A stretch of 5,711 nt of DNA, taken from assembly GCA_030679615.1 (NCBI GenBank), contig JAUXSJ010000037.1, positions 1 to 5,711 on the forward strand, read 5' to 3'. Under the pieces are notes generated by a model, which was not told the DNA's origin, did no database searches, and saw only the letters and a program-made list of their open reading frames with translations. This stretch comes from Parachlamydiaceae bacterium (GTDB lineage Bacteria; Chlamydiota; Chlamydiia; Chlamydiales; Parachlamydiaceae). Positions 5,369 through 5,711 of this stretch are shown piece after piece. Made by a program: the position numbers and the translations under genes. Position 1 is the first letter of the stretch; the number at the start of each line of letters is the position of its first letter.

Positions 5369-5711
5369 TTGACATTATTAAATGATACTAAAGATGAAAA
5401 TGATCAAGTAAATTCTTATTTGGAGGTTTTTCCATCTAATGAAGATGGTCAAATTTTGCATCTTAAGAGATTATTAGTCACCTTAAAACAACATTATGAA
5501 AAAAATGTTCACACCTTACATGTCCAGTTACAAGCTGAACAAAATCAAAGAATTGCATTACAAAAAGATTTAGAACAGTCGCAAAGAAAAGTGATTGAAT
5601 TTCAAAATCAACAAGAGAAAAGTCAAAAGCAATCTCAGGAAATAAAAAATGACTTTGAAAATGAAATTCAATCATTACAAAGTCAATTATCATCATTAAA
5701 AGAGATTCTAA
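5369..5711 (+). CDS. Glutamine-rich coiled-coil protein of unknown function, 3' end outside window
   Basis: An open frame of 114 codons runs from TTG at 5369 to the window edge without a stop. I do not recognise the family. The first 27 or so residues are acidic and polar (TLLNDTKDENDQ and following). From about residue 30 (LHLKRLLVTLKQHYEKN) the sequence is continuous, strongly charged helix with hydrophobic residues at heptad-like spacing and no proline or glycine, typical of a long coiled coil. About 19 of 114 residues are Gln. There is no signal peptide or membrane segment, so it is probably cytoplasmic or a secreted/structural filamentous protein. Codon use is AT-rich like its neighbours. 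The start rests on AGGAG seven nt upstream; no in-frame Met occurs anywhere in the visible part. It is transcribed divergently from waaF. Coding is supported by length, composition and the ribosome-binding site. Confidence 0.75.
   Translation, partial: MTLLNDTKDENDQVNSYLEVFPSNEDGQILHLKRLLVTLKQHYEKNVHTLHVQLQAEQNQRIALQKDLEQSQRKVIEFQNQQEKSQKQSQEIKNDFENEIQSLQSQLSSLKEIL

Noticed and set aside
5369..5374. Perfect -35 hexamer TTGACA at the TTG start of the coiled-coil gene
   Set aside because: No -10-like hexamer lies 16-18 nt downstream (GATACT is only 9 nt away), and the ribosome-binding site explains the TTG as a start codon.
5478..5696. 72-residue minus-strand open frame, Phe-rich
   Set aside because: It is the antisense of Gln/Lys/Glu-rich coiled-coil codons, which automatically yields Phe/Leu-rich sequence.

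Overview
The window is AT-rich DNA (roughly one third G+C by eye) with four protein genes read on the minus strand and the start of a fifth read on the plus strand. The gene set suggests a member of the Chlamydiae, more likely an environmental (Parachlamydia/Protochlamydia-like) lineage than Chlamydia itself. Three points support this: a metal P-type ATPase directly preceded by a small membrane protein (I recall the same pairing as CT727/CT728 in Chlamydia trachomatis), a UAP-type nucleotidyltransferase of the kind found in chlamydiae and other PVC bacteria, and an LPS heptosyltransferase, which Chlamydiaceae with Kdo-only cores lack. This assignment is inference from family knowledge, not from a search.

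Layout from the right end leftwards along the minus strand: a divergent promoter region (5256-5368) separates a plus-strand coiled-coil gene (5369 onward, leaving the window) from a minus-strand pair. The pair is a WaaF-type heptosyltransferase (4209-5255) and, 7 nt further on, a UAP/UDPGP-type uridylyltransferase (2846-4201). These look co-transcribed and fit surface glycolipid synthesis: one makes a UDP-sugar, the other adds heptose to the LPS core.

A 118-nt gap (2728-2845) holding a 9-bp inverted repeat leads to a second pair. The first gene (1960-2727) encodes a five-helix membrane protein with a His-rich N-terminus and a Glu-rich helical middle domain that I read as a divergent VIT1/CCC1-type (iron/manganese) transporter. 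It overlaps by ATGA the start of a P1B-type heavy-metal ATPase (1-1963, C-terminus cut by the window edge) carrying an SPC membrane motif in place of CPC. The two are probably translationally coupled and form a transition-metal homeostasis module.

No RNA genes, CRISPR arrays, insertion sequences or attachment sites were seen, and no gene-free stretch exceeds 120 bases. The most interesting items are the coupled VIT-like/P1B pair with its possible operator, a promoter that overrules the longest start of the heptosyltransferase, and the Met-free coiled-coil ORF that appears to start at TTG.
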